From the NCBI GenBank assembly GCA_050305515.1, contig JBNLFL010000034.1:62001-126000 (forward strand): 64,000 bases of DNA, given 5' to 3'. The stretch comes from JAFGUB01 sp050305515 (lineage in GTDB: Bacteria; Campylobacterota; Campylobacteria; Campylobacterales; Sulfurimonadaceae). Positions 52,991 to 61,157 of this stretch are shown one piece after another. How positions within the stretch are numbered: position 1 is the stretch's first letter; each line of letters begins with the position of its first letter. The position numbers and the translations under genes are program-made. Under the pieces are notes generated by a model. It did not search any database and was not told the DNA's origin. It saw only the letters and a program-made list of their open reading frames with translations.

Positions 52991-53408
52991 AACATCTCAT
53001 GCTACACAAAGCATCGCAGATATGCGCATCCGCGTCTACTATGAAGACACCGATCTCGGCGGTGTCGTCTACCACTCCAACTATCTCAATTTTTGCGAAC
53101 GGGCACGCAGCGAACTGTTTTTTAAAAATGGCGACTCTCCGGTTTTAAAAGAGGGGCATTTTGTAGCCCGTTCGATTCAGGCGGAGTATTTACGTCCGGC
53201 CAGGTTCGCGGACCTTTTACATGTAAAGAGCGCGCTTGTCGGTTTTCAGGGTGCATCCTTTACGATGCTTCAGGAGATATTTAAAGCGGACGAAAAACTC
53301 TTCAGTATGACAATCAAACTGGTATTTCTGAGCCATGAGGGAAAGCCTATCCGGATTCCGGAGTCACTCAAACATGAACTGGAGCGCTATCTGGAAACGG
53401 CGCACTAG
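52977..53408 (+). CDS. ybgC: YbgC/4-hydroxybenzoyl-CoA-type acyl-CoA thioesterase
   Basis: 143 aa from the ATG at 52977 (GAGG upstream); an alternative start is the ATG at 53022 (MRIRVYYEDTD), closer to the typical family start. Hot-dog fold with the active-site Asp in YYEDTDLGGVVYHSNYLNF and the family tail ARSELFF. Hydrolyses short-chain or phospholipid-related acyl-CoAs; in many bacteria it accompanies tol-pal, but not here. Its stop shares CTAG with the convergent DksA-like gene. Confidence 0.9.
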   Translation: MSSLETSHATQSIADMRIRVYYEDTDLGGVVYHSNYLNFCERARSELFFKNGDSPVLKEGHFVARSIQAEYLRPARFADLLHVKSALVGFQGASFTMLQEIFKADEKLFSMTIKLVFLSHEGKPIRIPESLKHELERYLETAH

Positions 53409-53746
53409 CCTCGCTCATTGGCGCAGGCGATACAGAGTGTCGATTCGGGAACAATCCTGAGCCGTTCCAATGCGATAGGCTCGTCACATTCGCTGCAGAT
53501 ACCAAAACCCTCCTCTTCAATCTTCCGACACGCATACGAAAGACGGTGATAGCGTTTTTGTGCCTCCAGCAGCGCATGCTCGGCGATCTGCTGCTCGCCC
53601 ATAGCTTCGAAACGTGTCAGACGTCCCAGAGAACAGTCCGGAGCTATCGGTTCAAGCCGTTTTTCAAGCGCTTGTATCTCATCTGCAAGATGTTCAAGCT
53701 GCTGTGCAATAATCTGACGCAGTTCGTTGCGCTCCGATGGCCTCAT
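53405..53746 (-). CDS. DksA/TraR-type zinc-finger protein
   Basis: 113 aa. Long N-terminal coiled-coil (RNELRQIIAQQLEHLADEI and following helix) and a C-terminal four-cysteine zinc finger: CSECDEPI and LCIAC. DksA-type proteins enter the RNA polymerase secondary channel and act with ppGpp; the catalytic-tip acids (DD/DA in the coiled-coil turn) are not obvious, so the exact role is open. Start overlaps the ribBA stop by one base. Confidence 0.85.
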   Translation of the reverse strand: MRPSERNELRQIIAQQLEHLADEIQALEKRLEPIAPDCSLGRLTRFEAMGEQQIAEHALLEAQKRYHRLSYACRKIEEEGFGICSECDEPIALERLRIVPESTLCIACANERG

Positions 53747-54777
53747 CAGGCTTCGAGTGTAATCGTTTCGGCGATCTCAAGACCAAAACCGCTTAAAGCC
53801 GAAAGATCCGGCATGCTTCCGCTGCAGAGAAGACGCATCTTTTTTATACCGAGCGCCTTGAGTATCTGTGCACCGACACCATACTCTTTCATAGAAGGGA
53901 GCTGATGGTTCGGACGATCGATAAAAAGTAACACACCACCGTTATGTTTGAGATAATCTATGCTCTCAATCAGATGGCTGTAGCGCTGCTGGTTCAAAAG
54001 CAGATCGATATCAGAAACAATGTTATGCACTTTAACATTTGAAGTTTCATTGGCACTGTAAAAGATAATGGCCGTATGAAGATTTCGTTCATGATCGATA
54101 AAAGTATTTTTGCGGACATTGACGCCGAAAAACTCGATCTCCTCCTGTGACGTAGCATACACCAGCATCTCATTCGCCAGACGGTACTCAACAATATCGG
54201 AGATATAGACGGTTTTCAGATTGTGTTTTTTGGCAAAAATATTCAGATCGTCGCGGCGTGCCATACTGCCGTCTTCTTTCATAATCTCGCAGATGACGGC
54301 TGATTCCGCAAGCCCGGCGAGACGGCAGAGGTCAATAGAACCTTCCGTATGGCCCGTACGCACCAGCGTTCCACCCTCTTTGGCAATCAGCGGGAAGATA
54401 TGTCCGGGTTTGACAAGTTCTCGCGGATGGCTCAGCGGATTGGCAAGTATTTTGATGGTCATATCACGTTCAGGAGCCGAAATGCCGGTTCGGGCTGCCG
54501 TAGCGTCCACAGAGACCGTAAACGCGGTTTCATGCATGGACGTGTTAGAACTGACCATCGGTGTAAGTTCGAGTCTGCGGGCAATCTCGGTATTGAGCGA
54601 CACGCATATCAGCCCCTTGGCGTGCGTCGCCATAAAATTGACATGTTCCGGTGTTGAAAATGTGGATGCGTAGACAAGATCGCCTTCATTCTCACGATCT
54701 TCATCATCGGCCATAATGACCATTTCCCCTCTTTTAAATGCCTCAATTGCTTCTTTAACGCGCTCGATTGGTGTCAT
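53746..54777 (-). CDS. ribBA: 3,4-dihydroxy-2-butanone 4-phosphate synthase with degenerate GTP cyclohydrolase II domain
   Basis: About 343 aa from the ATG at 54777 (AGAGGG 5 nt upstream; GTG at 54783 also possible). Residues 1-200 form RibB with DDEDRENEGDLVYAS, GLICVSL and HTEGSIDLCRLAG. The C-terminal ~140 residues resemble RibA (YGVGAQILKALGIKKMRLL, GFGLEI) but lack the three zinc cysteines and GTP-binding core, so only DHBP synthase activity is expected. Campylobacterota are known for this form, with active RibA encoded elsewhere. A palindrome near-copy lies 11 nt upstream of the start. Confidence 0.9.
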   Translation of the reverse strand: MTPIERVKEAIEAFKRGEMVIMADDEDRENEGDLVYASTFSTPEHVNFMATHAKGLICVSLNTEIARRLELTPMVSSNTSMHETAFTVSVDATAARTGISAPERDMTIKILANPLSHPRELVKPGHIFPLIAKEGGTLVRTGHTEGSIDLCRLAGLAESAVICEIMKEDGSMARRDDLNIFAKKHNLKTVYISDIVEYRLANEMLVYATSQEEIEFFGVNVRKNTFIDHERNLHTAIIFYSANETSNVKVHNIVSDIDLLLNQQRYSHLIESIDYLKHNGGVLLFIDRPNHQLPSMKEYGVGAQILKALGIKKMRLLCSGSMPDLSALSGFGLEIAETITLEA

Positions 54778-54788
54778 CTCCACCCTCT

Positions 54789-54798
54789 TTACATGTAT
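54789..54798 (-). promoter_or_regulatory. Palindrome near-copy in the ribBA leader
   Basis: TTACATGTAT on the plus strand (ATACATGTAA reading with the gene), ending 11 nt upstream of the ribBA ATG and running directly into its ribosome site (AAAGAGGG). Confidence 0.5.
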
Positions 54799-54835
54799 AG
54801 ATAATTGACAGGATTATAACCAAACAAACTAAGAC

Positions 54836-54864
54836 TTGACAAAAGCGCCTCTATTGACTATAAT
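54836..54864 (+). promoter_or_regulatory. Consensus sigma-70 promoter for the tRNA array
   Basis: TTGACA (54836-54841) and TATAAT (54859-54864), both perfect, separated by exactly 17 bp; the first tRNA begins 35 nt after the -10. An unusually strong promoter for this phylum, as expected for tRNA genes. Confidence 0.85.
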
Positions 54865-54898
54865 TTCGGCCTCATTACCAAGTAGGTAGTGCGTGGAT

Positions 54899-54973
54899 TG
54901 GGGTATCGCCAAGCGGTAAGGCAACTGGTTTTGGTCCAGTCATCCGGGGGTTCGAATCCCTCTACCCCATCCA
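54899..54973 (+). tRNA. tRNA-Gln (TTG), copy 1
   Basis: 75 nt including encoded CCA. Acceptor TGGGGTA pairs with TACCCCA; anticodon loop TTTTGGT gives anticodon TTG; T loop GGTTCGAATCC. First in the four-gene array. Confidence 0.95.
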
Positions 54974-54986
54974 TTATTTTTAGTGT

Positions 54987-55063
<77 letters not shown>

Positions 55064-55093
55064 ATTCTTTCACTTTGCAATCTCTCAAAATAT

Positions 55094-55168
55094 TGGGGTA
55101 TCGCCAAGCGGTAAGGCAACTGGTTTTGGTCCAGTCATCCGGGGGTTCGAATCCCTCTACCCCATCCA
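55094..55168 (+). tRNA. tRNA-Gln (TTG), copy 2
   Basis: Identical over all 75 nt to the copy at 54899-54973; flanking spacers differ. Confidence 0.95.
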
Positions 55169-55190
55169 CGCACCTGATTCAGGTAACTAT

Positions 55191-55267
<77 letters not shown>

Positions 55268-55360
55268 AATTCCACCTCTTTATATATAGTTTTTTCCTAC
55301 TTTCTTAAAAAGAGACGAAAGCAAAATTCCCACCTATTTCCCACCTACATTTTGACAGGT

Positions 55361-56329
55361 TCAAACAGCGATATCCAAATCCCCGTAATTCCAAAGTTCT
55401 TTAAGATCGGTTGTAAGATTGTCAAAATAATCAATATGTTTTTCAATCTGTCTCTTCATCTTTTCTTGTAGATTGGGGTTAATCTCAAGTATATGGCTGA
55501 GTTCACTTTTATTGTTCTCAAAATACTCCATCCATTGCGCTTTTGAAAATCCTTTGGTTGGAATTTCCGAGTGAATGGCGTCAAGAAAGCTATCACTTTG
55601 CTTCCAGCTCAGAAGTAGATTAGTGCTCTCAAGAAGAGGTGTTACTAGCTCCATATACTCGCCATATAATCTCTTAAAGGTGTCTTTATCAATATTCTCA
55701 GAGATACGATAGAGGTTTTTAAAAGATTCTCTGTAATCGCCAACCTCTATATCGTTTTCAGATTTGTAGTGAAAATTGGAATAGACGCGCGTGCTATCAG
55801 CGCTTTGTGGGTAGTTGTCAGGTGAATATTTGCTTAAAAAATCGCTTTGAGCTATGCCGGCTTCATCGGCGCTATAACGGAGTTTTTCAAATTCCGCCCA
55901 GTCGGAGAGATACTGCATCTGCTCTTTAAAACTGGAGGCATTTTGATAAGCGGCGTGGTTGATCGGATTGGCAATATCGTATCCATAAGCATTAGCTAGA
56001 ATCTCTTGTCCCTCTTCGGTCAAAAAGGAGTAGATGCCATTCGTTCCGGCATAAAATGTAAAATAACCGTCTTCACCGGTATAGCGATCGACAACCATCA
56101 TCACATCGCTTTCGGTCTGGTTTTGCAGTGCCTGATCCTCTTTGGATATTTGATACTCTGAAATATCTTCCGAAAGCTCAAAGTAGAGATTTGAACTTTC
56201 ATTTACAGGCTTTTCATTTGCATTTTCCTGTTGTTTGGCAACCGCAGTAGCTAGATCTTCATCAGGTGTTTTGTCCTTGAGTAAATACGGCGAATCAGGT
56301 GCTAGAGTGTAGTAACTTCCAATTTCCAT
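55361..56329 (-). CDS. Acidic orphan protein of unknown function
   Basis: 322 aa, no signal peptide, no membrane segment. I recognise no domain. The N-terminal ~90 residues look disordered and acidic (ATAVAKQQENANEKPVNESS), followed by a mixed region with DRYTGEDGYFTFYAGTNGIY and long helices to the end (KEQMQYLSDWAEFEKL, NLQEKMKRQIEKHIDYF). AT-richer than neighbours and directly beside the tRNA array, so possibly acquired; it could be the last gene of a decayed integrated element. AGGAGAAGT precedes the ATG. Confidence 0.6.
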   Translation of the reverse strand: MEIGSYYTLAPDSPYLLKDKTPDEDLATAVAKQQENANEKPVNESSNLYFELSEDISEYQISKEDQALQNQTESDVMMVVDRYTGEDGYFTFYAGTNGIYSFLTEEGQEILANAYGYDIANPINHAAYQNASSFKEQMQYLSDWAEFEKLRYSADEAGIAQSDFLSKYSPDNYPQSADSTRVYSNFHYKSENDIEVGDYRESFKNLYRISENIDKDTFKRLYGEYMELVTPLLESTNLLLSWKQSDSFLDAIHSEIPTKGFSKAQWMEYFENNKSELSHILEINPNLQEKMKRQIEKHIDYFDNLTTDLKELWNYGDLDIAV

Positions 56330-56450
56330 AGTACTTCTCCTTAGAAACGTCTGTATCCATTATCGACAAAGAAGAAAGAAAAATCAACGATTCCGATCCT
56401 TTGCAGATTTATGTTATTATCCACAAACATATTTGCTAATAGACCCATTC

Positions 56451-56460
56451 TTACATGTAA
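56451..56460 (+). promoter_or_regulatory. TTACATGTAA in the leader of the 85-aa secreted protein
   Basis: The palindrome ends 11 nt before the ATG at 56472 and is followed directly by AGGA, the ribosome site. Confidence 0.5.
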
Positions 56461-56471
56461 AGGATTTTTGA

Positions 56472-56729
56472 ATGCGCTTTCTTCTTGCCGTAATGATGAT
56501 TGTTTCCGGTCTTCTAGCCAACGATGCCCTGAATTATTTCAATGCCGCACCCGATAACAAGGTACTTTGCAAAGCAGCACAATACACTTTCAAAATGGTA
56601 TCGCAGAAAAATGCCGTAGCGGTGCACATTCATGACCATGATTTTTTCAAACTCAAAGATGAAAATCTTTATCTTTCCGTCTCGGGATGTTCTCCGCTTG
56701 ACGGCAAGCGTGCCGGGCTGATCTTCTAA
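56472..56729 (+). CDS. Small secreted protein of unknown function
   Basis: 85 aa: signal peptide MRFLLAVMMIVSGLLANDAL, then ~67 mature residues with two cysteines (NKVLCKAAQY and VSGCSPLD), likely disulfide-bonded in the periplasm, and a His-rich stretch (VAVHIHDHDFF) that could bind metal. No family recognised. A dispersed-palindrome copy precedes its ribosome site. Its stop overlaps that of the convergent aldo/keto reductase gene. Confidence 0.65.
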   Translation: MRFLLAVMMIVSGLLANDALNYFNAAPDNKVLCKAAQYTFKMVSQKNAVAVHIHDHDFFKLKDENLYLSVSGCSPLDGKRAGLIF

Positions 56730-57565
56730 ACCAGCAGCCGGTCAATCTGCTCCAGCACCGGGCGTTCAAGCTCACGCCCGACAATCGAAATATCCGCTTT
56801 CATATGTTCCGGATCGGTCGTACCGTTGAGTACGGTAATGCCCCGATTCATTGCATACATGTAAAGAACCTGTGTCGGCTCGATGCCCTCTTTTCGCGCG
56901 ATGTCAAAAAGCAGCGGATGTGAAAGCAGATGCGGGTTCGCACTCAGTGTCCAGAAACTCTGATAGATAATTCCCTCGCTCTGACACCACATACGCAGTT
57001 CGCGGTCATAGCCGGTGTCGGCATAAAAGCGGTTCTGCACTACGGCAGGCCTGATTCGGGCATCATCGCAAAGACGCTGCAGCAAAGAGAGCTCATAGCA
57101 GTTGCTGATACCGAGCTGTCCGGCCTGTTTTTCAACGGCAAAATGTTCCATGGCACGCCAGACTTCCAGAAGATCCCGGTAGGGAAAAAGGGGTGAATGC
57201 AGAACATAGGAGTCAATATAATCAACACCGAGATTGCGCTGCGACGCAGCAAATGACATGTGAACCTGATCGTGCAGGGATGCCTGCGGATCATAGGGAA
57301 TACGCTGCGGGTCCTGTCCTGCAAGCGGTGTAAACTTGGTCTGCAGGAAGAGACGCTCCCGCGCCACCCCCTGCGCGAAGAGTCGTGCCAGCGCCTCACC
57401 GACACCGGCTTCATGATAATGCTTGGGCTGACATGCCGTATCGATGCCGCTAAAGCCGTTTTTCACGGCCAGTTCAACCAGATCGGCCGTGCGTTCTTTT
57501 TTCCATGCCGTCCCGTAAATCATTTTTGGCATGGTCACACCGCTGTTGGTAATAACACTGTGCAT
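56726..57565 (-). CDS. Aldo/keto reductase
   Basis: 279 aa TIM barrel. Catalytic tetrad: Asp in GFSGIDTACQPKHYHE (with the Tyr/His position reading H), Lys in LFLQTKFTPL, His in DSYVLHSPL. The usual catalytic Tyr five residues after the Asp is replaced (QPKHYHEA), with Tyr shifted by some residues, so the mechanism may differ. NADPH site around GISNCYELSLL and TVLNGTTDPEHM. Substrate unknown. Monocistronic, convergent with the small secreted protein. Confidence 0.85.
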   Translation of the reverse strand: MHSVITNSGVTMPKMIYGTAWKKERTADLVELAVKNGFSGIDTACQPKHYHEAGVGEALARLFAQGVARERLFLQTKFTPLAGQDPQRIPYDPQASLHDQVHMSFAASQRNLGVDYIDSYVLHSPLFPYRDLLEVWRAMEHFAVEKQAGQLGISNCYELSLLQRLCDDARIRPAVVQNRFYADTGYDRELRMWCQSEGIIYQSFWTLSANPHLLSHPLLFDIARKEGIEPTQVLYMYAMNRGITVLNGTTDPEHMKADISIVGRELERPVLEQIDRLLV

Positions 57566-57701
57566 AAGCCCTCCTGTGTGAAATTCTGCTGCATCATCAA
57601 TGCTTCTGAGAACGCTTTTTCCAGATATGCAAGAAACAGACTCGCCGACCGCTTAAGAGAAGGCAGAGTATAATCCTCCACTCCAAACGAAGGAACTGCC
57701 A

Positions 57702-57809
57702 ATGATGAATCAAACGTTTGAATCAAGCCTCATAGGTTCACTGATTATGCTGGCAATTGTCGGCGTCACCATCTTTGTTCTGACACGTCCGAAAAAGCCA
57801 AAAGAGTAA
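57702..57809 (+). CDS. Putative 35-aa single-pass membrane protein
   Basis: ATG at 57702 with AAGGA 7 nt upstream and TATAAT at 57669-57674. MMNQTFESSLIGSLIMLAIV starts a single hydrophobic helix that ends VLTRP with a Lys-rich cytoplasmic tail (KKPKE). It fills the gap between two minus-strand genes. The promoter, ribosome site and positive-inside tail make it likely to be real; small proteins of this type often go unannotated. Confidence 0.55.
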   Translation: MMNQTFESSLIGSLIMLAIVGVTIFVLTRPKKPKE

Positions 57810-57811
57810 CG

Positions 57812-58138
57812 CTACTTCTCAACAAAACGCCCCAGATGCCCTTCCACCGAAGCGATTTTCGTCTTGAGCCGGTTTGCCTTGCCCTTGCGAATGTCAAACT
57901 TCAAGGATGAATAGACCCGTTCGCAATCTTCTTCAAGCTGCTCATACGCCAATGCGACAATCTCCAGTGCCTCACGTACCGTTTCTGTTTCCACAACCGT
58001 ACCCATCGGGGTAAGCTGATACGCCGCGCCGCTGCGGTCGATCATATCGATGATGCGGCTCACATACTGCGACACCGAAGTACCGTCGCGGCAATCACCG
58101 CTCGTCGGAAACATCGCAAATTCAAGTAAAACACTCAT
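57812..58138 (-). CDS. Thiamine-binding protein (MTH1187/YkoF, DUF77 family)
   Basis: 108 aa. LLEFAMFPTSGD start, VSQYVSRIIDMIDRSG, YQLTPMGTVVETE and the C-terminal basic helix of the MTH1187 family, ferredoxin-like proteins that bind thiamine or hydroxymethylpyrimidine. Enzymatic role not established. AAGGAAGGAG precedes the ATG, and a TTACATGTAA copy abuts it upstream. Confidence 0.85.
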   Translation of the reverse strand: MSVLLEFAMFPTSGDCRDGTSVSQYVSRIIDMIDRSGAAYQLTPMGTVVETETVREALEIVALAYEQLEEDCERVYSSLKFDIRKGKANRLKTKIASVEGHLGRFVEK

Positions 58139-58152
58139 TCAAACTCCTTCCT

Positions 58153-58162
58153 TTACATGTAA
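58153..58162 (-). promoter_or_regulatory. TTACATGTAA in the leader of the thiamine-binding gene
   Basis: The palindrome ends 14 nt before the start at 58138 and is followed directly by AAGGAAGGAG, the ribosome site (reading on the minus strand). Confidence 0.5.
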
Positions 58163-58335
58163 CTCTTGCCGTCCGTGTCGGCCGCACTAAACGATAATAG
58201 ATACTATTTTATCAGCAAACCGATCCAGCTTGAAAAAAAATCTTCAAAGTGACGAGAACGGGGATATGGAGTTTTTCTAAAACGCTGTTGTAGCAATGCG
58301 GGAGTATGCTCCCGAAGAAAATCATGACTTGCTTT

Positions 58336-58848
58336 TTATTTCTCTTCTACCAGACGGTTAATAATATAAAGCCGCATGTCTTTATGGTGAATTTCCTCTT
58401 CGAGTGCCTGAGTATAGATCTGCGCCACTTCCGAAGCATGCTGATCATATTTGAAATGGGGAAAATGATTTTTCCACGCCTTTTTAATCAGTTGCAGGGC
58501 CATCTTCTCATGCAGCCATTCACTGAAGATCGAGAACATCGCAAAAAAGATTCCCGTAAACAAAACTGCGACAAGAATCAGCATATGGCAGTCGATGCGA
58601 ATCAGCACCTGATGAAACACTCCGATGGGAATGGCGATAATAACGTGCCATATCAAAATATAAACCAGATAGGTCCGTCCCAGAATCATGCGATACCCCG
58701 GAATGGTCCCTTCAAGATTCATGCCGTCCTGATAGGTTTTATTGGCATGTAAAAGTTCTGAAAAAAGGAGCGGCTGATCCGAAATTTTGAAAACATACGG
58801 AAGCACCCTGGTCTCGATAAAAAGGTTAAGGCGTTCTTTGAGGCTCAT
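58336..58848 (-). CDS. Membrane protein of unknown function
   Basis: 170 aa. A soluble N-terminus of ~60 residues, two membrane segments (YLVYILIWHVIIAIPIGV and MLILVAVLFTGIFFAMF), then a helical cytoplasmic tail rich in His and charged residues (KKAWKNHFPHFKYDQH, LEEEIHHKDMRLY). No family recognised. Start at 58848 with AGAGAGAAG upstream, which a TTACATGTAA copy borders. Confidence 0.6.
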   Translation of the reverse strand: MSLKERLNLFIETRVLPYVFKISDQPLLFSELLHANKTYQDGMNLEGTIPGYRMILGRTYLVYILIWHVIIAIPIGVFHQVLIRIDCHMLILVAVLFTGIFFAMFSIFSEWLHEKMALQLIKKAWKNHFPHFKYDQHASEVAQIYTQALEEEIHHKDMRLYIINRLVEEK

Positions 58849-58858
58849 GCTTCTCTCT

Positions 58859-58868
58859 TTACATGTAA
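58859..58868 (-). promoter_or_regulatory. TTACATGTAA in the leader of the 170-aa membrane protein
   Basis: The palindrome ends 10 nt before the start at 58848 and runs into AGAGAGAAG, the ribosome site. Confidence 0.5.
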
Positions 58869-58889
58869 GATGCGACGCATTATAACACG

Positions 58890-59384
58890 TCAGAAATACT
58901 GAGGAATCATCGAACGGATTCGATGATAGATTTTTTCAAAATCCGTAGAGTAAACCCGGGTGGCACCAATGGAGGTGATAAAGTTCGTATCGCGCTCCCA
59001 GCGCGGCACCACATGCAGATGAATATGTTCGGCAATTCCCGCCCCGCCCGCTTTTCCAAGGTTCATTCCGATGTTGACACCATGCGCTCCGAAGCTCTCT
59101 TTGAGAAGACGCACACTGCGCTGTGCGAGGTCACTCATATGCAGCCATACATCACGCTCCAAATGCTCAAGCGCATCGGTATGATGATGGGGAATAATCA
59201 TGAAATGCCCCGGCGTGTAGGGGTAGCGGTTCATCACCACGAAACAGTGTTCATCGCGATAGAGTACATGTAAGGTTTCATCATCATCTGTATGCGTACT
59301 GATATGGCAAAAGACGCACCCTTCGATGTCACTGTTGCCACTGACATAATCCGTGCGCCATGGGGCATAAAGGATATCTTCCAT
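58890..59384 (-). CDS. HIT family protein
   Basis: 164 aa from the ATG at 59384, set by AAGGAG 5 nt upstream. Histidine-triad motif EHIHLHVVPRW, zinc-type CVFCHI, and GMNLGKAGGAG. HIT hydrolases act on nucleotide adducts (Ap4A or AMP-linked amines); length and the CxxC fit the bacterial Ap4A-hydrolase-like branch. Follows the TRAP permease genes by about 10 nt. A near-copy of the palindrome (59264) encodes LHV in ETLHVLYRD. Confidence 0.9.
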   Translation of the reverse strand: MEDILYAPWRTDYVSGNSDIEGCVFCHISTHTDDDETLHVLYRDEHCFVVMNRYPYTPGHFMIIPHHHTDALEHLERDVWLHMSDLAQRSVRLLKESFGAHGVNIGMNLGKAGGAGIAEHIHLHVVPRWERDTNFITSIGATRVYSTDFEKIYHRIRSMIPQYF

Positions 59385-59394
59385 AAATCTCCTT

Positions 59395-60678
59395 CTACAA
59401 AAATGCAAATACCAGATCGGGAAAGAGCATCACCAGCCCCAACCCCAGCATCTGCAGCAGAATAAACGGTATCACCCCGCGGTAGATCTGGAGCGTCGTT
59501 ACCATGGTGCCTGCCGACCCTTTGAGGAAAAAGAGTGCCAGTCCGAACGGCGGCGTCAGAAACGACGCCTGCAGATTGAGTGCGATCAGCACGGCAAACC
59601 AGATGGGATCGATGCCGAAAGCTTCCATAACCGGGACCAGAATCGGTACGATGATAAAGCTGATCTCGATGAAATCGATGAAAAAACCCAGTATGAAAAT
59701 CGCCAGCATCGACACACCGATAAAGACCCAGACTGCTCCGATCTCTTCGCTGAAAAAGGCCACAACAAGATCGGTTCCGCCCAGTTCGTTGAAGACCAGC
59801 GAAAACGCCGTAGCTCCAATAAGGATCATGAAAATCATACCACTGAGCGTGACGGTTCGCATCAGCGCGTCGCCTAACATTTGAACACTCAGCGTACGGT
59901 TCACGGCACTCAGAAGCATGGCACCGAAAACTCCGAAGGCCGCCGATTCGGTAGGCGAAGCGATGCCTGCGAAAATGGAACCCAGCACCGCGACCATCAG
60001 CGCCAGCGGTGGGAAAACGGCACGAAGCAGCGCCCCCAAAGAGACATGCTGCTCTGAAGGAAGCGCAGGAGCCATATCGGGACGGAACCATGCCACCAGA
60101 AGAATATAAACAATATAGAGCCCCACAAGCAATAATCCCGGCAGCAGTGCTCCCATAAAGAGCTCCCCGACACTGACGCTCATGACGTCGCCGAGAATAA
60201 TGAGAATGATCGAGGGCGGTATGATCTGCCCCAGTGTACCGCTTGCTGCCACCGTACCGCTCGCGAGTGACTTTGAATAGCCAGCCTGTACCATCAGCGG
60301 CAGCGCGATGACGCTCATCATCACCACCGAAGCACTCACGATTCCCGTCGAAGCCGCCAGCATCGCGCCTACCAGAACGACGCTCACCGCCAATCCGCCG
60401 CGCACGGAACGAAACAGCCCGCCCATTGCCATGAGCAGGTTCTCGGCCATCTGAGATTTTTCCAGAATCAGCCCCATCATGATAAAGAGCGGCACCGCCA
60501 TCAACGTTGCATTGGACATGATGCCGTAGATGCGAAAGCCCAGCAGGTTGAACACTTCAAGACCGAGTGAGGGTTCCAGCAGCGCAAAAAGCAGTGCCAC
60601 GCCGCCGAAGACAAACGCCACGGGAATGCCGACCATTAACAGTGCGAGTGCCAGTGCGAACATCAGCAGCGCCATCAT
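59395..60678 (-). CDS. TRAP transporter large permease (DctM)
   Basis: 427 aa, about 12 membrane segments. GIPVAFVFGGVALLFALLEP opening, PLFIMMGLILEKSQ, SGTLGQIIPPSIILIILG and the C-terminal TPPFGLALFFLKGSAG are the family signature. Catalyses Na+-driven uptake of carboxylates or similar with DctQ and a periplasmic DctP; no DctP gene is in the window, so the substrate is unknown. Starts with ATG overlapping dctQ's stop (ATGA). Confidence 0.92.
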   Translation of the reverse strand: MMALLMFALALALLMVGIPVAFVFGGVALLFALLEPSLGLEVFNLLGFRIYGIMSNATLMAVPLFIMMGLILEKSQMAENLLMAMGGLFRSVRGGLAVSVVLVGAMLAASTGIVSASVVMMSVIALPLMVQAGYSKSLASGTVAASGTLGQIIPPSIILIILGDVMSVSVGELFMGALLPGLLLVGLYIVYILLVAWFRPDMAPALPSEQHVSLGALLRAVFPPLALMVAVLGSIFAGIASPTESAAFGVFGAMLLSAVNRTLSVQMLGDALMRTVTLSGMIFMILIGATAFSLVFNELGGTDLVVAFFSEEIGAVWVFIGVSMLAIFILGFFIDFIEISFIIVPILVPVMEAFGIDPIWFAVLIALNLQASFLTPPFGLALFFLKGSAGTMVTTLQIYRGVIPFILLQMLGLGLVMLFPDLVFAFL

Positions 60679-61157
60679 GTTCTTACCTTTGCAATGCGTT
60701 TGAGCAATTCGGAGAGTGCCTGCACCAGCAGCAGTGCAAACGAGAGCGGCATCAGCGATTTGACAATAAATCGGTACGGGAGTCCTCCCGGATCGGATGA
60801 GGCTTCAAGCTGCTCAAAACTCTGCATCACGAACTCAAAACCTATGGTCATGATCAGCAGTGAAAAGGGGATTACAAAAAGCACAATGCCGACAATATCG
60901 ACCCAGGCTTTGGTGCGGTCGCTGAAGTGTTCGAAAAAGATATCGACACGTACATGGTGGTCGCGCTGCATGGCGTATCCGATACCCAGCAGTATCACCA
61001 CGTCAAAGAGGTGCCACTCAAGCTCCTGTAACGCTGTGGAGCCGTTTTGAAACAGATAGCGCATCATGGCGTCATACACGACCAGAAGCACCAGAAATGC
61101 CAGAACTCCGGCTCCCAGACGAGCTGCAATGGTGTTGATGCTCTCAAGCGCTTTCAT
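60675..61157 (-). CDS. TRAP transporter small permease (DctQ)
   Basis: 160 aa, four membrane segments (LGAGVLAFLVLLVVYDAMMRYLF region first). LQELEWHLFDVVILLGIGYAM and DHHVRVDIFFEH are typical DctQ motifs. Partner of the large permease, overlapping it by 4 nt; its own start overlaps the murF stop by 4 nt, so the transporter is translated as part of the murF operon. Confidence 0.9.
   Translation of the reverse strand: MKALESINTIAARLGAGVLAFLVLLVVYDAMMRYLFQNGSTALQELEWHLFDVVILLGIGYAMQRDHHVRVDIFFEHFSDRTKAWVDIVGIVLFVIPFSLLIMTIGFEFVMQSFEQLEASSDPGGLPYRFIVKSLMPLSFALLLVQALSELLKRIAKVRT

Noticed and set aside
54784..54898. FMN riboswitch upstream of ribBA
   Set aside because: The leader is only about 50 nt to the tRNA promoter region and lacks the conserved RFN element; no room for the aptamer.
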